This document shows positions 1 through 6,816 of a DNA stretch of 8,825 bases, piece after piece. Numbering within the stretch: position 1 is the stretch's first letter; each line of letters opens with the position of its first letter. The position numbers and the translations under genes are program-made. Source of the DNA: an uncultured Rikenella sp. Lineage in GTDB: Bacteria > Bacteroidota > Bacteroidia > Bacteroidales > Rikenellaceae. The DNA lies in NCBI GenBank assembly GCA_910577885.1, contig CAJTNK010000083.1, positions 1 to 8,825 on the forward strand, given 5' to 3'. The notes below the pieces were generated by a model. The model had not been told where the DNA came from and ran no database searches. It worked only from the letters and a program-made list of their open reading frames with translations.

Positions 1-36
1 GTACAGTAGCCAATGAATAGATAAAATAAAAAGTTT

Positions 37-783
37 ATGAATCGTTGGAAGACGATCTATTATTTGACCGTGTTGAGTTTGTTTACCGTGTTTATTTTCA
101 CGGTGTTTGCAGCGGTGTGGTTGGCGACCGTTCTGTTCGATCGGGATAGGGTGGTGTGTCACCATGTGTCACGGTTTTGGTCGATGATGATTTATCGGCT
201 TTCGCCGTGGTGGTGTATCGAGGTCGAGGGCATCGAAAACGTCGTTTCCGGACGGCCGTATGTCGTCGTTTCGAACCATCAGGCGATGCTCGACATTCCG
301 CTCTTGTATGTCCTGCCGTTCAACTTCAAGTGGGTTTCGAAACGGGAGGTTTATCGCATTCCGGTTTTCGGGTGGGTTTTGTGGATGCACGGCGATGTGG
401 CGATCGAGCGGGGCGCTTCGGCGGCGGCTAAGGCGATGATGCAGCGGTGTGAGGCTTATTTGCGGCGGGGGGTGAGTATTGTGATGTTTCCGGAGGGGAC
501 GCGGACCAAGGACGGTCGGGTGGGGAGTTTCAAGGAGGGGGCGATGCGCCTGGCGCAGGAGAGCGGGGTGGAGATCCTGCCGGTGGTGATCGACGGGACG
601 TACGACGCTTTCGGTTCGGGGGGGATTGCGGCGCCGCATACGTTTCGGGTGCGGATTTTGCCGGCGTTGGGGACGGAGGAGATCGGGCGGAGTTCGGTGC
701 GGGAGTTACGGGACCGGCTTCACGGGCTGATGGCGGAGACGCACCGGGAGATCGCGCCGCGGCATTACGAATCGAGAGCATAA
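37..783 (+). CDS. plsC: 1-acyl-sn-glycerol-3-phosphate acyltransferase (PlsC family)
   Basis: This 248-residue protein should acylate lysophosphatidic acid to phosphatidic acid at the inner membrane during phospholipid synthesis. A hydrophobic N-terminal helix (about residues 8-33) would anchor it. The catalytic HX4D motif is H81-Q-A-M-L-D86. The substrate-binding FPEGTR motif is at 151-156, followed by F-K-E-G-A at 165-169 and a hydrophobic I-L-P-V-V-I block at 180-185, in the order expected for the family. The length is normal. The ATG at 37 is preceded by an A/T-rich leader with no clear Shine-Dalgarno sequence; an in-frame ATG at 13 is closed by a stop within three codons. It is the first gene of the likely operon, 31 bases before parE. 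The family assignment is firm. Its acyl-donor preference, and whether it is the main PlsC or a paralogue, cannot be seen. Confidence 0.93.
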   Translation: MNRWKTIYYLTVLSLFTVFIFTVFAAVWLATVLFDRDRVVCHHVSRFWSMMIYRLSPWWCIEVEGIENVVSGRPYVVVSNHQAMLDIPLLYVLPFNFKWVSKREVYRIPVFGWVLWMHGDVAIERGASAAAKAMMQRCEAYLRRGVSIVMFPEGTRTKDGRVGSFKEGAMRLAQESGVEILPVVIDGTYDAFGSGGIAAPHTFRVRILPALGTEEIGRSSVRELRDRLHGLMAETHREIAPRHYESRA

Positions 784-814
784 CGAATTCATTATACATA
801 GATTATCTAATAAC
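784..814 (+). other. A/T-rich spacer and leader before parE
   Basis: This 31-base gap is much richer in A and T than the flanking genes. It holds no Shine-Dalgarno-like purine run before the parE ATG. No convincing Bacteroidota promoter pair (TTTG and TAnnTTTG) is visible. I read it as an unstructured translation-initiation leader inside an operon; a weak internal promoter cannot be excluded. Confidence 0.4.
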
Positions 815-2710
815 ATGACAGCAGAGCAAGAGGCAGCCGCCGTCTATTCGGAGGAGCAGATCCAGACGCTGGACTGGAAAGAGCATATCCGTCGTCGGCC
901 GGGGATGTATATCGGTAAGCTGGGCGACGGTTCGCAGCCGGACGACGGGATTTATATCCTGATTAAGGAGGTGTTGGACAACTCGTTGGACGAGTACATG
1001 ATGGGTTTCGGGAAGCAGATCGAGATCAACGTCGAGGAGACGCGGGTGACGATTCGTGACTACGGCCGCGGGATTCCGCTCGGGAAGCTGGAGGAGGTGG
1101 CCTCGAAGATGAATACCGGGGCCAAGTACGACTCGAAGGCTTTTAAGAAGTCCGTCGGACTTAATGGGGTGGGGATCAAGGCGGTGAATGCCTTGTCTTC
1201 AACTTTTACTATAACCAGTACGCGGGATGGCGAGGCGCGGACGATCGAGTTTGCGGCGGGTTCGAAGGTGGGCGAGCATACGGATGCGACGGGCGAAAAG
1301 AACGGTACCCGGGTGCAGTTTGTGGCCGATACGACGGTTTTCGGGGAGTATCGCTATAATTTCGAGTACATCGAGACGATGCTTCGGAACTACACGTACC
1401 TCAATGCAGGGCTGGTGATTCGGTTCAACGGGGTGCCGTACGTGTCGAAAAACGGGTTGCTCGACCTGCTGACCGAGAGTGTCGGAGGGGATTTCCTCTA
1501 TCCGGTGATTCACCTCTCGGGGGCGGATATCGAGGTGGCGATGACCCACGGGACGGGGTATAACGAGACCTACTATTCGTTCGTCAACGGGCAGCATACC
1601 ACGCAGGGGGGGACGCATCAGGCGGCTTTTCGGGAGGCGGTGGTGAAGACCGTGCGGGAGTTCTACAAGAAGGATTTCGATGCGGCGGATATTCGGACTT
1701 CGATCATTGCGGCCGTCAGTATCAAAGTCGAGGAGCCGGTGTTCGAGTCGCAGACCAAGACCAAACTCGGCTCGAAGGAGATGGGACCCGACGGGCCTAC
1801 GGTGCGGAATTTCGTGGTCGATTTCCTGAAAGAGCAGCTGGACAATTTCCTGCACAAGAATCCGGAGACGGCCGATATTCTGTTGAAAAAGATTCAGGAG
1901 GCGGAGAAGGATCGCAAGGCGATCAGCGGGATTCAGAAAAAAGCGCGGGAGTTTGCCAAAAAAGTCTCGTTGCATAACAAGAAGCTGCGGGACTGTCGGA
2001 TCCACCTGGGCGACAAGCACGAACGGGCCGAGGAGAGCGCCATTTTCATCACCGAGGGGGACTCGGCCAGCGGGTCGATCACCAAGAGTCGGGATGTCAA
2101 CACGCAGGCGGTCTTCAGTTTGCGGGGCAAGCCGCTGAATACCTACGGGTTGACCAAAAAAATCGTCTACGAGAACGAGGAGTTCAACCTCCTGCAGGCG
2201 GCTTTGAACATCGAGGAGGATATGGACAACCTGCGCTACAACAAGGTGATTATCGCGACGGATGCCGATGTGGACGGGATGCACATCCGGCTGTTGATGA
2301 TAACCTTTTTCCTGCAGTTTTTCCCGGACATTATTCGGGGCGGGCACTTGTATATCCTGCAGACGCCGTTGTTCCGGGTGCGGAACAAGAAGGAGACGCG
2401 GTATTGCTACACCGATCGGGAGCGACAGGAGGCCATTGCGCAGCTGGGACCCAATCCCGAGATTTCGCGATTCAAGGGGCTGGGCGAGATCTCGCCCGAC
2501 GAGATCAAGGTGTTTATCGGCGAGGAGATGCGGCTGGACAAAGTGCGGTTGACCAAAGGGGATCCGATTGCCGACCTGCTGGAGTTCTATATGGGGAAAA
2601 ACACGCAGGAGCGGCAGGATTTCATTATCGACAACCTGAAGATCGAGGAGGATCTGGTCGAGGAGTTGGCTCGGGCGCAGGCCGAGGAGGAGTTAATTGA
2701 AGCGGTTTAA
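815..2710 (+). CDS. parE: DNA topoisomerase IV subunit B (ParE)
   Basis: This is the ATPase subunit of topoisomerase IV, which with ParC decatenates daughter chromosomes and relaxes supercoils. The 631 residues show the full type IIA layout. R-R-R-P-G-M-Y-I-G is at 26-34. The GHKL ATPase has E52 and N56 in its N-box, D82 in R-D-Y-G-R-G, and the glycine-rich lid G-L-N-G-V-G at 115-120. The transducer Q-T-K is at 313-315. The TOPRIM domain has E-G-D-S-A at 414-418 and the metal-binding D483, D485 and D487, followed by R-F-K-G-L-G-E at 552-558. The segment after this lacks the Q-L-W-E-T-T-M block typical of GyrB, and parC follows 27 bases later, so ParE is favoured over GyrB. It ends in a Glu-rich tail (about 610-630). 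All catalytic residues I can check are present. Confidence 0.95.
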   Translation: MTAEQEAAAVYSEEQIQTLDWKEHIRRRPGMYIGKLGDGSQPDDGIYILIKEVLDNSLDEYMMGFGKQIEINVEETRVTIRDYGRGIPLGKLEEVASKMNTGAKYDSKAFKKSVGLNGVGIKAVNALSSTFTITSTRDGEARTIEFAAGSKVGEHTDATGEKNGTRVQFVADTTVFGEYRYNFEYIETMLRNYTYLNAGLVIRFNGVPYVSKNGLLDLLTESVGGDFLYPVIHLSGADIEVAMTHGTGYNETYYSFVNGQHTTQGGTHQAAFREAVVKTVREFYKKDFDAADIRTSIIAAVSIKVEEPVFESQTKTKLGSKEMGPDGPTVRNFVVDFLKEQLDNFLHKNPETADILLKKIQEAEKDRKAISGIQKKAREFAKKVSLHNKKLRDCRIHLGDKHERAEESAIFITEGDSASGSITKSRDVNTQAVFSLRGKPLNTYGLTKKIVYENEEFNLLQAALNIEEDMDNLRYNKVIIATDADVDGMHIRLLMITFFLQFFPDIIRGGHLYILQTPLFRVRNKKETRYCYTDRERQEAIAQLGPNPEISRFKGLGEISPDEIKVFIGEEMRLDKVRLTKGDPIADLLEFYMGKNTQERQDFIIDNLKIEEDLVEELARAQAEEELIEAV

Positions 2711-2722
2711 TAGGTGAATTAC

Positions 2723-2728
2723 GGAAAG
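2723..2728 (+). promoter_or_regulatory. Possible weak Shine-Dalgarno sequence for parC
   Basis: GGAAAG lies nine bases before the parC ATG in the 27-base parE-parC gap. It is one of only two purine-rich ribosome-site candidates in the window. Such sites are weakly used in Bacteroidota, so its role is uncertain. Confidence 0.3.
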
Positions 2729-2737
2729 AGATTGTAG

Positions 2738-5395
2738 ATGAGCGAGAACGAAGAAATAGAAGAAGTCGGAACCCTGGTTCCGCAAGAAGGGGAGGAGGAG
2801 GCTTCGGCCAATAAGGGGGGAAAGTATGCGCAGCTGACCGACCAGGCGGTGGCGCATCGGTTGACGGGGATGTACAAGGACTGGTTCTTGGACTATGCGT
2901 CGTATGTGATCTTGGAACGGGCCGTGCCGCACTTGGACGACGGTTTGAAGCCGGTTCAGCGGCGCATCCTGCATGCCATGAAGCAGATGGACGACGGGCG
3001 GTATAACAAGGTGGCCAATGTGATCGGTTCCGTGATGAAGTTCCATCCGCACGGCGATGCGTCGATCGGTGATGCGCTGGTGCAGCTCGGGCAGAAAGAC
3101 CTGCTGATCGATACGCAGGGGAACTGGGGAAATATTCTCACGGGGGATAGTGCCGCTGCGCCGCGGTATATCGAGGCGCGGCTGTCGAAGCTGGCGTTGG
3201 ACGTGGTCTTCAATCCGAAGACCACGGAGTGGATGGCGTCGTATGACGGACGAAATCAGGAGCCAGTGACGCTGCCGGTGAAATTCCCGCTGCTGCTGGT
3301 GCAGGGGGCCGAGGGGATTGCCGTGGGGCTGGCTTCCAAGATCTTGCCGCACAACTTCGTTGAGCTTTTGGAGGCGTCTATCGCTTATTTGCGGGGCGAA
3401 GAGTTCGTGTTGTATCCGGATTTTCCGACCGGCGGGCTGATCGACTGTTCGCGGTACAACGACGGGTTGCGCGGCGGGGCGGTGAAGGTGCGGGCGAGGA
3501 TCACGAAGCAGGATAAACGGACGCTGGTTATCAGCGAGATACCGTACGGGAAGAGCACTTCGGGAGTGATCGATTCGATCCTCAAGGCCAACGAAAAGGG
3601 GAAGATCAAAATTCGTCGGGTGGATGACAATACGGCGGCCCAGGTTGAAATCGTGGTACACTTGTCCGGGGACGTGTCGCCGGACAAGATGATCGACGCG
3701 CTGTATGCTTTTACGGATTGCGAGGTTTCGATATCGCCCAATGCGTGTGTGATCGAGGATAAAAAGCCGCTGTTCATCGGGGTGAGCGACATGTTGCGAC
3801 GGTCGGTGGACAATACCAAGGGGCTGTTGCGGCGGGAGTTGGAGATCCGGCTCGGCGAGTTGACCGAAGGGTGGCACATGGCGTCGCTGGAGCGGATTTT
3901 TATCGAAAACCGGATTTATAATTCGATCGAGGAGTGTACGACGTGGGAGGAGGTGCTCGAGACGATCGACCGGGAGTTGACCCCGTTCAAGGGGCTGTTG
4001 CGGCGGGAGGTGACGCAGGAGGATATCATCCGGTTGACGGAGATCAAAATCAAGCGGATTTCACGTTACGACGCTTTCCGGGCTGAGGAGCAGATTCGGA
4101 ATATCGAAGCGGGAATTACTGAAGTAAAGCATCATTTGGATACGTTAACGGATTACACGATAGCGTATTACGAAAATATTCTGAAGAAGCACGGCAAGGG
4201 GCGGGAGCGGAAGACCGAGCTGCGGAGTTTCGACACGATCGAGGCGGCGAAGGTGGTGGTGGCCAATGCCAAACTGTATGTCAACCGGGCGGAAGGGTTC
4301 TACGGGATCGGGGCCGGGATGAAGAAAGAGGAGTTCGTGTGCGACTGTTCGGATATCGACGACGTCATTATCTTCAACAAGCAGGGGAAATACACGATCA
4401 CGAAGGTCTCGGAGAAGGCGTTTTTCAGCAAGAACATTCTCTATATCGGTGTTTTCAAACGGAATGACGAACGGACGATCTACAACGTGTTGTATCGTGA
4501 CGGGTTGAAGGGGGCGATCATGATGAAGCGGTGTGCGATCAAGGGGATCACGCGGGATCGGGAGTACGACATCACGAAGGGAGAGGCGGGGAGCGAGGTG
4601 CTCTATATGAGCGTCAACCCGAACGGCGAGGCGGAGACCTTGAGAATTTATTTCAAACCGCGGCCGCGGCTCAAGAAGTTGATTACGGAGCTGAATTTCG
4701 GAGATCTGGTGATTAAGGGGCGGCAGTCGCAGGGGAACCTGTTTTCGCGGTATGCCATCCACAAGATCACGATGAAGGAGCGGGGGGCATCGACTTTGGG
4801 AGGGCAGAACATCTGGTTCGACCACGATATCAACCGCCTGAATACGGAGGAGCGGGGCGAGCTGTTGGGCGAATTCTCGGGGGACGATCGGTTGGTGGTC
4901 TTCACGAAGGATGCGCAGTACTACACGGCGAATTACGACCTGGGGCAGCATTTCCCGGAGAATCTGTTGTTTGTGGAAAAATACGATCCGGCGAAAGTCT
5001 ATACGGTGGTATATGTCGATCGGGAGCAGGGGTTGCATTATATCAAGCGTTTCCAGGCGGAGCAGTGCGACCAGCGGCCGCAGGTGTTTGTGGAGCCTGA
5101 AAACGAGTTCGTTACGATGAACGACGATCGCTATCCGGCGCTTCAGTTGCAGTATGGCGGGAAGTACAACGGGCGATCGCCGGAGGTGATCGATGCGGAG
5201 GCGTTTATCGGTGTGAAGAGCCACCGGGCGAAGGGGAAGCGGCTTTCGAATTTGACGTTGACCGAGGTGATTTGGCTGGAGCCGTTACGGAAAGAGCCGG
5301 AGGAGCTGTCGGAAGAGGTTGCGGCGACAGAGGTGGAGACGGAAGATGAAGCGTCGGTTGCGGTGGGGGAGGACAAGCAATTGGAACTATTCTGA
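2738..5395 (+). CDS. parC: DNA topoisomerase IV subunit A (ParC), with acidic tail ending in a clamp-like motif
   Basis: This 885-residue protein is the DNA-breaking and rejoining subunit that partners ParE. After an acidic N-terminal extension (1-28) comes the winged-helix breakage domain with H-P-H-G-D at 103-107 and the catalytic R143-Y144 in A-A-P-R-Y-I-E. The tower and coiled-coil arm runs to about 490, and a C-terminal beta-pinwheel covers roughly 510-850. There is no canonical GyrA box (Q-R-R-G-G-K-G); only a degenerate G-R-Q-S-Q-G-N is seen at 661-667. This and the adjacent parE argue for ParC over GyrA. The length exceeds E. coli ParC (about 750) but suits Bacteroidota. A108 stands where E. 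coli ParC has the quinolone-contacting S80, and D112 where it has E84. Residues 851-880 are Glu-rich and probably disordered, and the protein ends Q-L-E-L-F (881-885). Confidence 0.95.
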   Translation: MSENEEIEEVGTLVPQEGEEEASANKGGKYAQLTDQAVAHRLTGMYKDWFLDYASYVILERAVPHLDDGLKPVQRRILHAMKQMDDGRYNKVANVIGSVMKFHPHGDASIGDALVQLGQKDLLIDTQGNWGNILTGDSAAAPRYIEARLSKLALDVVFNPKTTEWMASYDGRNQEPVTLPVKFPLLLVQGAEGIAVGLASKILPHNFVELLEASIAYLRGEEFVLYPDFPTGGLIDCSRYNDGLRGGAVKVRARITKQDKRTLVISEIPYGKSTSGVIDSILKANEKGKIKIRRVDDNTAAQVEIVVHLSGDVSPDKMIDALYAFTDCEVSISPNACVIEDKKPLFIGVSDMLRRSVDNTKGLLRRELEIRLGELTEGWHMASLERIFIENRIYNSIEECTTWEEVLETIDRELTPFKGLLRREVTQEDIIRLTEIKIKRISRYDAFRAEEQIRNIEAGITEVKHHLDTLTDYTIAYYENILKKHGKGRERKTELRSFDTIEAAKVVVANAKLYVNRAEGFYGIGAGMKKEEFVCDCSDIDDVIIFNKQGKYTITKVSEKAFFSKNILYIGVFKRNDERTIYNVLYRDGLKGAIMMKRCAIKGITRDREYDITKGEAGSEVLYMSVNPNGEAETLRIYFKPRPRLKKLITELNFGDLVIKGRQSQGNLFSRYAIHKITMKERGASTLGGQNIWFDHDINRLNTEERGELLGEFSGDDRLVVFTKDAQYYTANYDLGQHFPENLLFVEKYDPAKVYTVVYVDREQGLHYIKRFQAEQCDQRPQVFVEPENEFVTMNDDRYPALQLQYGGKYNGRSPEVIDAEAFIGVKSHRAKGKRLSNLTLTEVIWLEPLRKEPEELSEEVAATEVETEDEASVAVGEDKQLELF
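3817..3838 (+). repeat. Copy 1 of a 22-base exact direct repeat inside parC
   Basis: These 22 bases are identical to 3988-4009, 171 bases downstream and in the same frame. Both encode K-G-L-L-R-R-E (residues 361-367 here). The copy lies at the start of a helical stretch before the sequence around W379. Confidence 0.75.
3988..4009 (+). repeat. Copy 2 of the 22-base exact direct repeat inside parC
   Basis: This is the second copy of the sequence at 3817-3838 and encodes K-G-L-L-R-R-E at ParC residues 418-424. The flanking bases differ on both sides, so the identity is confined to this block. Confidence 0.75.
5288..5392 (+). other. ParC acidic tail with terminal Q-L-E-L-F (candidate beta-clamp-binding peptide)
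   Basis: Codons 851-880 encode a Glu/Asp/Ser/Thr/Val-rich, low-complexity stretch after the last pinwheel strand. Codons 881-885 (5378-5392) then encode Q-L-E-L-F directly before the stop. The known bacterial sliding-clamp-binding consensus is QL(S/D)LF, and E. coli DNA polymerase II carries Q-L-G-L-F at its C-terminus. The sequence match is plain to see. Binding to DnaN is inference. Confidence 0.5.
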
Positions 5396-5399
5396 TTAC

Positions 5400-5403
5400 G
5401 GAG
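5400..5403 (+). promoter_or_regulatory. Possible Shine-Dalgarno sequence for aroK
   Basis: GGAG ends ten bases before the aroK ATG at 5414, within the 18-base parC-aroK gap. The spacing is slightly long and the motif short, so this is tentative. Confidence 0.3.
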
Positions 5404-5413
5404 ATTTTAGGCG

Positions 5414-5929
5414 ATGTTGATTTTTCTGATCGGATTCATGGGGAGCGGCAAAACCACGCTGGGTCGTCCGTTGGCGACGCGGCTCGGGTATCGGTTTGTG
5501 GACCTCGATCGGGAGATCGAACAGGGGGAGGGGAGGACGATCGGCGAGATTTTTGCGACGGACGGCGAGGCGGCTTTTCGGGCGTTGGAGGAGGCTTATT
5601 TGCAGCGGGTTATCGAGCAGGGAGGCGATGCGGTGGTGTCGACGGGAGGCGGAACGCCTTGTTTCGGTGAGCATATGGCGGAGATGAATCGGAGTGGCGT
5701 TACGGTGTACCTGAAACTCGCTCCGGCGGTGTTGGTCAATCGGTTGCTGTCGGCGCATCTCCAGCGTCCGTTGGTGGCGGGTAAGTCGCCGGAGGAGCTT
5801 TTGGAGTATATTACGGAGACGCTGGCCGAGCGTGAGGTGTACTATCGGCGGGCGAATGTGGTGGTGGCTGATCCGTCGCGGGATGTGCGGAGGCTGGTGG
5901 AGATTTTAAATCCTTATCTTGTTGGTTGA
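5414..5929 (+). CDS. aroK: Shikimate kinase
   Basis: This enzyme phosphorylates shikimate to shikimate 3-phosphate with ATP in the cytoplasmic route to chorismate. The 171-residue length matches the family (about 170-175). The Walker A loop G-F-M-G-S-G-K-T spans 7-14. The shikimate-binding aspartate is D32 in D-L-D, with R56 in the F-R region and the G-G-G triplet at 78-80. The lid arginine is R118 in Q-R-P-L, and a second arginine is R140 in R-E-V-Y-Y. All expected substrate contacts are therefore present. The ATG at 5414 places the P-loop at the usual distance from the N-terminus. It sits between parC and the ubiA-like gene with very short gaps. Co-transcription with a chorismate-consuming quinone pathway gene would make metabolic sense, but that link is inference. 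Confidence 0.95.
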   Translation: MLIFLIGFMGSGKTTLGRPLATRLGYRFVDLDREIEQGEGRTIGEIFATDGEAAFRALEEAYLQRVIEQGGDAVVSTGGGTPCFGEHMAEMNRSGVTVYLKLAPAVLVNRLLSAHLQRPLVAGKSPEELLEYITETLAEREVYYRRANVVVADPSRDVRRLVEILNPYLVG

Positions 5930-5941
5930 ATAGGTTTTGAT

Positions 5942-6802
5942 ATGACTCATTTGAAGGATTACTTTTCGCTGGTCAAGTTCTCGCATACGGCTTTTGCGTT
6001 GCCGTTTGCGCTGATCGGTTATACGGCGGGGGTGTTGGCGGTCGGGTTCGATCCGTGGGTGTTGGTGGGGGTACTGGGCTGCATGGTCTTTGCCAGGAAT
6101 GCTGCAATGGGTTTCAATCGATTGATCGACAGGAGGTTCGATGCGGAAAATCCGCGGACGGCCGGGCGGGAGATTCCGGCCGGAAAGATCAGCCCGCGTG
6201 CGGCGAGGTGGTTCGTGGGGGTGAATGCGGCGGCTTTCGTGGCGGTGGCGGGGATGTTCAATCTCCTGACGCTCTGCCTGTCGCCGGTTGTGCTCTTGGT
6301 GGTGCTCGGATACAGCTACACCAAACGATTCACCGCCTTGTGCCACTTGGTGTTGGGACTCGGGCTGGCCATGGCGCCCAGTGCGGCTTATATCGCGGTC
6401 ACGGGGAGTTTGGCGGGGGCGATGGTGGGGCTGTCGGTTTTGGTTTTTACCTGGGTGGCGGGGTTTGACATTATTTATGCGTTACAGGACATCGACTTCG
6501 ACCGGTCGGAACGATTGCACTCGATCCCGGCGGCGTTGGGGGTGCGAGGGGCGTTGCGGGTGAGCGGCGGGCTGCACGTCGTGACGGTGGCGATGGTGGT
6601 GTGGCTCGGATGGCTCTTGCCGCTGTCCGCGGCTTTCTATTGGGTCGGAGCCGGGCTCTTTTTGGCTTTGCTCGGCTACCAGCATGGGATTGTGCGGCCG
6701 GGCGACTTGTCGAAAATCGGACCGACGTTCGGGCTTACCAATGGATTGGCCAGTTTTCTCTACGCTGTTTTCGTTATTCTGGGGCTGATCTCCTCCTGGT
6801 GA
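5942..6802 (+). CDS. UbiA-family polyprenyltransferase, MqnP-like
   Basis: This 286-residue, strongly hydrophobic protein has about eight or nine predicted membrane helices and should transfer a polyprenyl chain to an aromatic quinone precursor. The first aspartate motif is N59-R-L-I-D63-R-R-F-D67. The second is D176-I-I-Y-A-L-Q-D183-I-D-F-D187. Both are complete, so it should bind Mg-prenyl diphosphate. The sequence between A51 and G81 (A-R-N-A-A-M-G-F-N, then N-P-R-T-A, then I-P-A-G) resembles the UbiA-like group assigned to the futalosine menaquinone pathway (MqnP) more than MenA. An anaerobic member of the Bacteroidota would not be expected to make ubiquinone, so annotation as 4-hydroxybenzoate octaprenyltransferase would mislead. 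The ATG at 5942 follows aroK by 12 bases with no clear ribosome site. The family is certain; the substrate is inferred. Confidence 0.88.
   Translation: MTHLKDYFSLVKFSHTAFALPFALIGYTAGVLAVGFDPWVLVGVLGCMVFARNAAMGFNRLIDRRFDAENPRTAGREIPAGKISPRAARWFVGVNAAAFVAVAGMFNLLTLCLSPVVLLVVLGYSYTKRFTALCHLVLGLGLAMAPSAAYIAVTGSLAGAMVGLSVLVFTWVAGFDIIYALQDIDFDRSERLHSIPAALGVRGALRVSGGLHVVTVAMVVWLGWLLPLSAAFYWVGAGLFLALLGYQHGIVRPGDLSKIGPTFGLTNGLASFLYAVFVILGLISSW
6538..6571 (+). other. Near-canonical G-quadruplex-forming run in the ubiA-like gene
   Basis: Four G runs (6538-6542, 6548-6551, 6558-6560, 6569-6571) are separated by loops of 5, 6 and 8 bases on the coding strand. This narrowly misses the usual seven-base loop limit. 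It may only reflect G-rich codon use. Confidence 0.3.
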
Positions 6803-6816
6803 CTTCGATAAATACT

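Noticed and set aside
1..36. Tail of an upstream gene or a promoter before plsC
   Set aside because: The 36 bases are A/T-rich with several stops and no recognisable motif. They are too short to decide.
1199..2347. Long open frame on the - strand (382 codons) opposite parE
   Set aside because: It is the antisense shadow of a firmly identified gene. The low-complexity His/Arg/Pro/Leu composition reflects the complement of G-rich codons, and there is no recognisable domain.
2693..5224. Two long open frames on the - strand (394 and 359 codons) opposite parC
   Set aside because: They are antisense shadows for the same reason. ParC motifs on the + strand are complete across both regions.
815..5395. 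Naming the pair gyrB and gyrA
   Set aside because: The B subunit lacks the GyrB Q-L-W-E-T-T-M block, the A subunit lacks a canonical GyrA box, and the adjacent parE-parC order suits topoisomerase IV.
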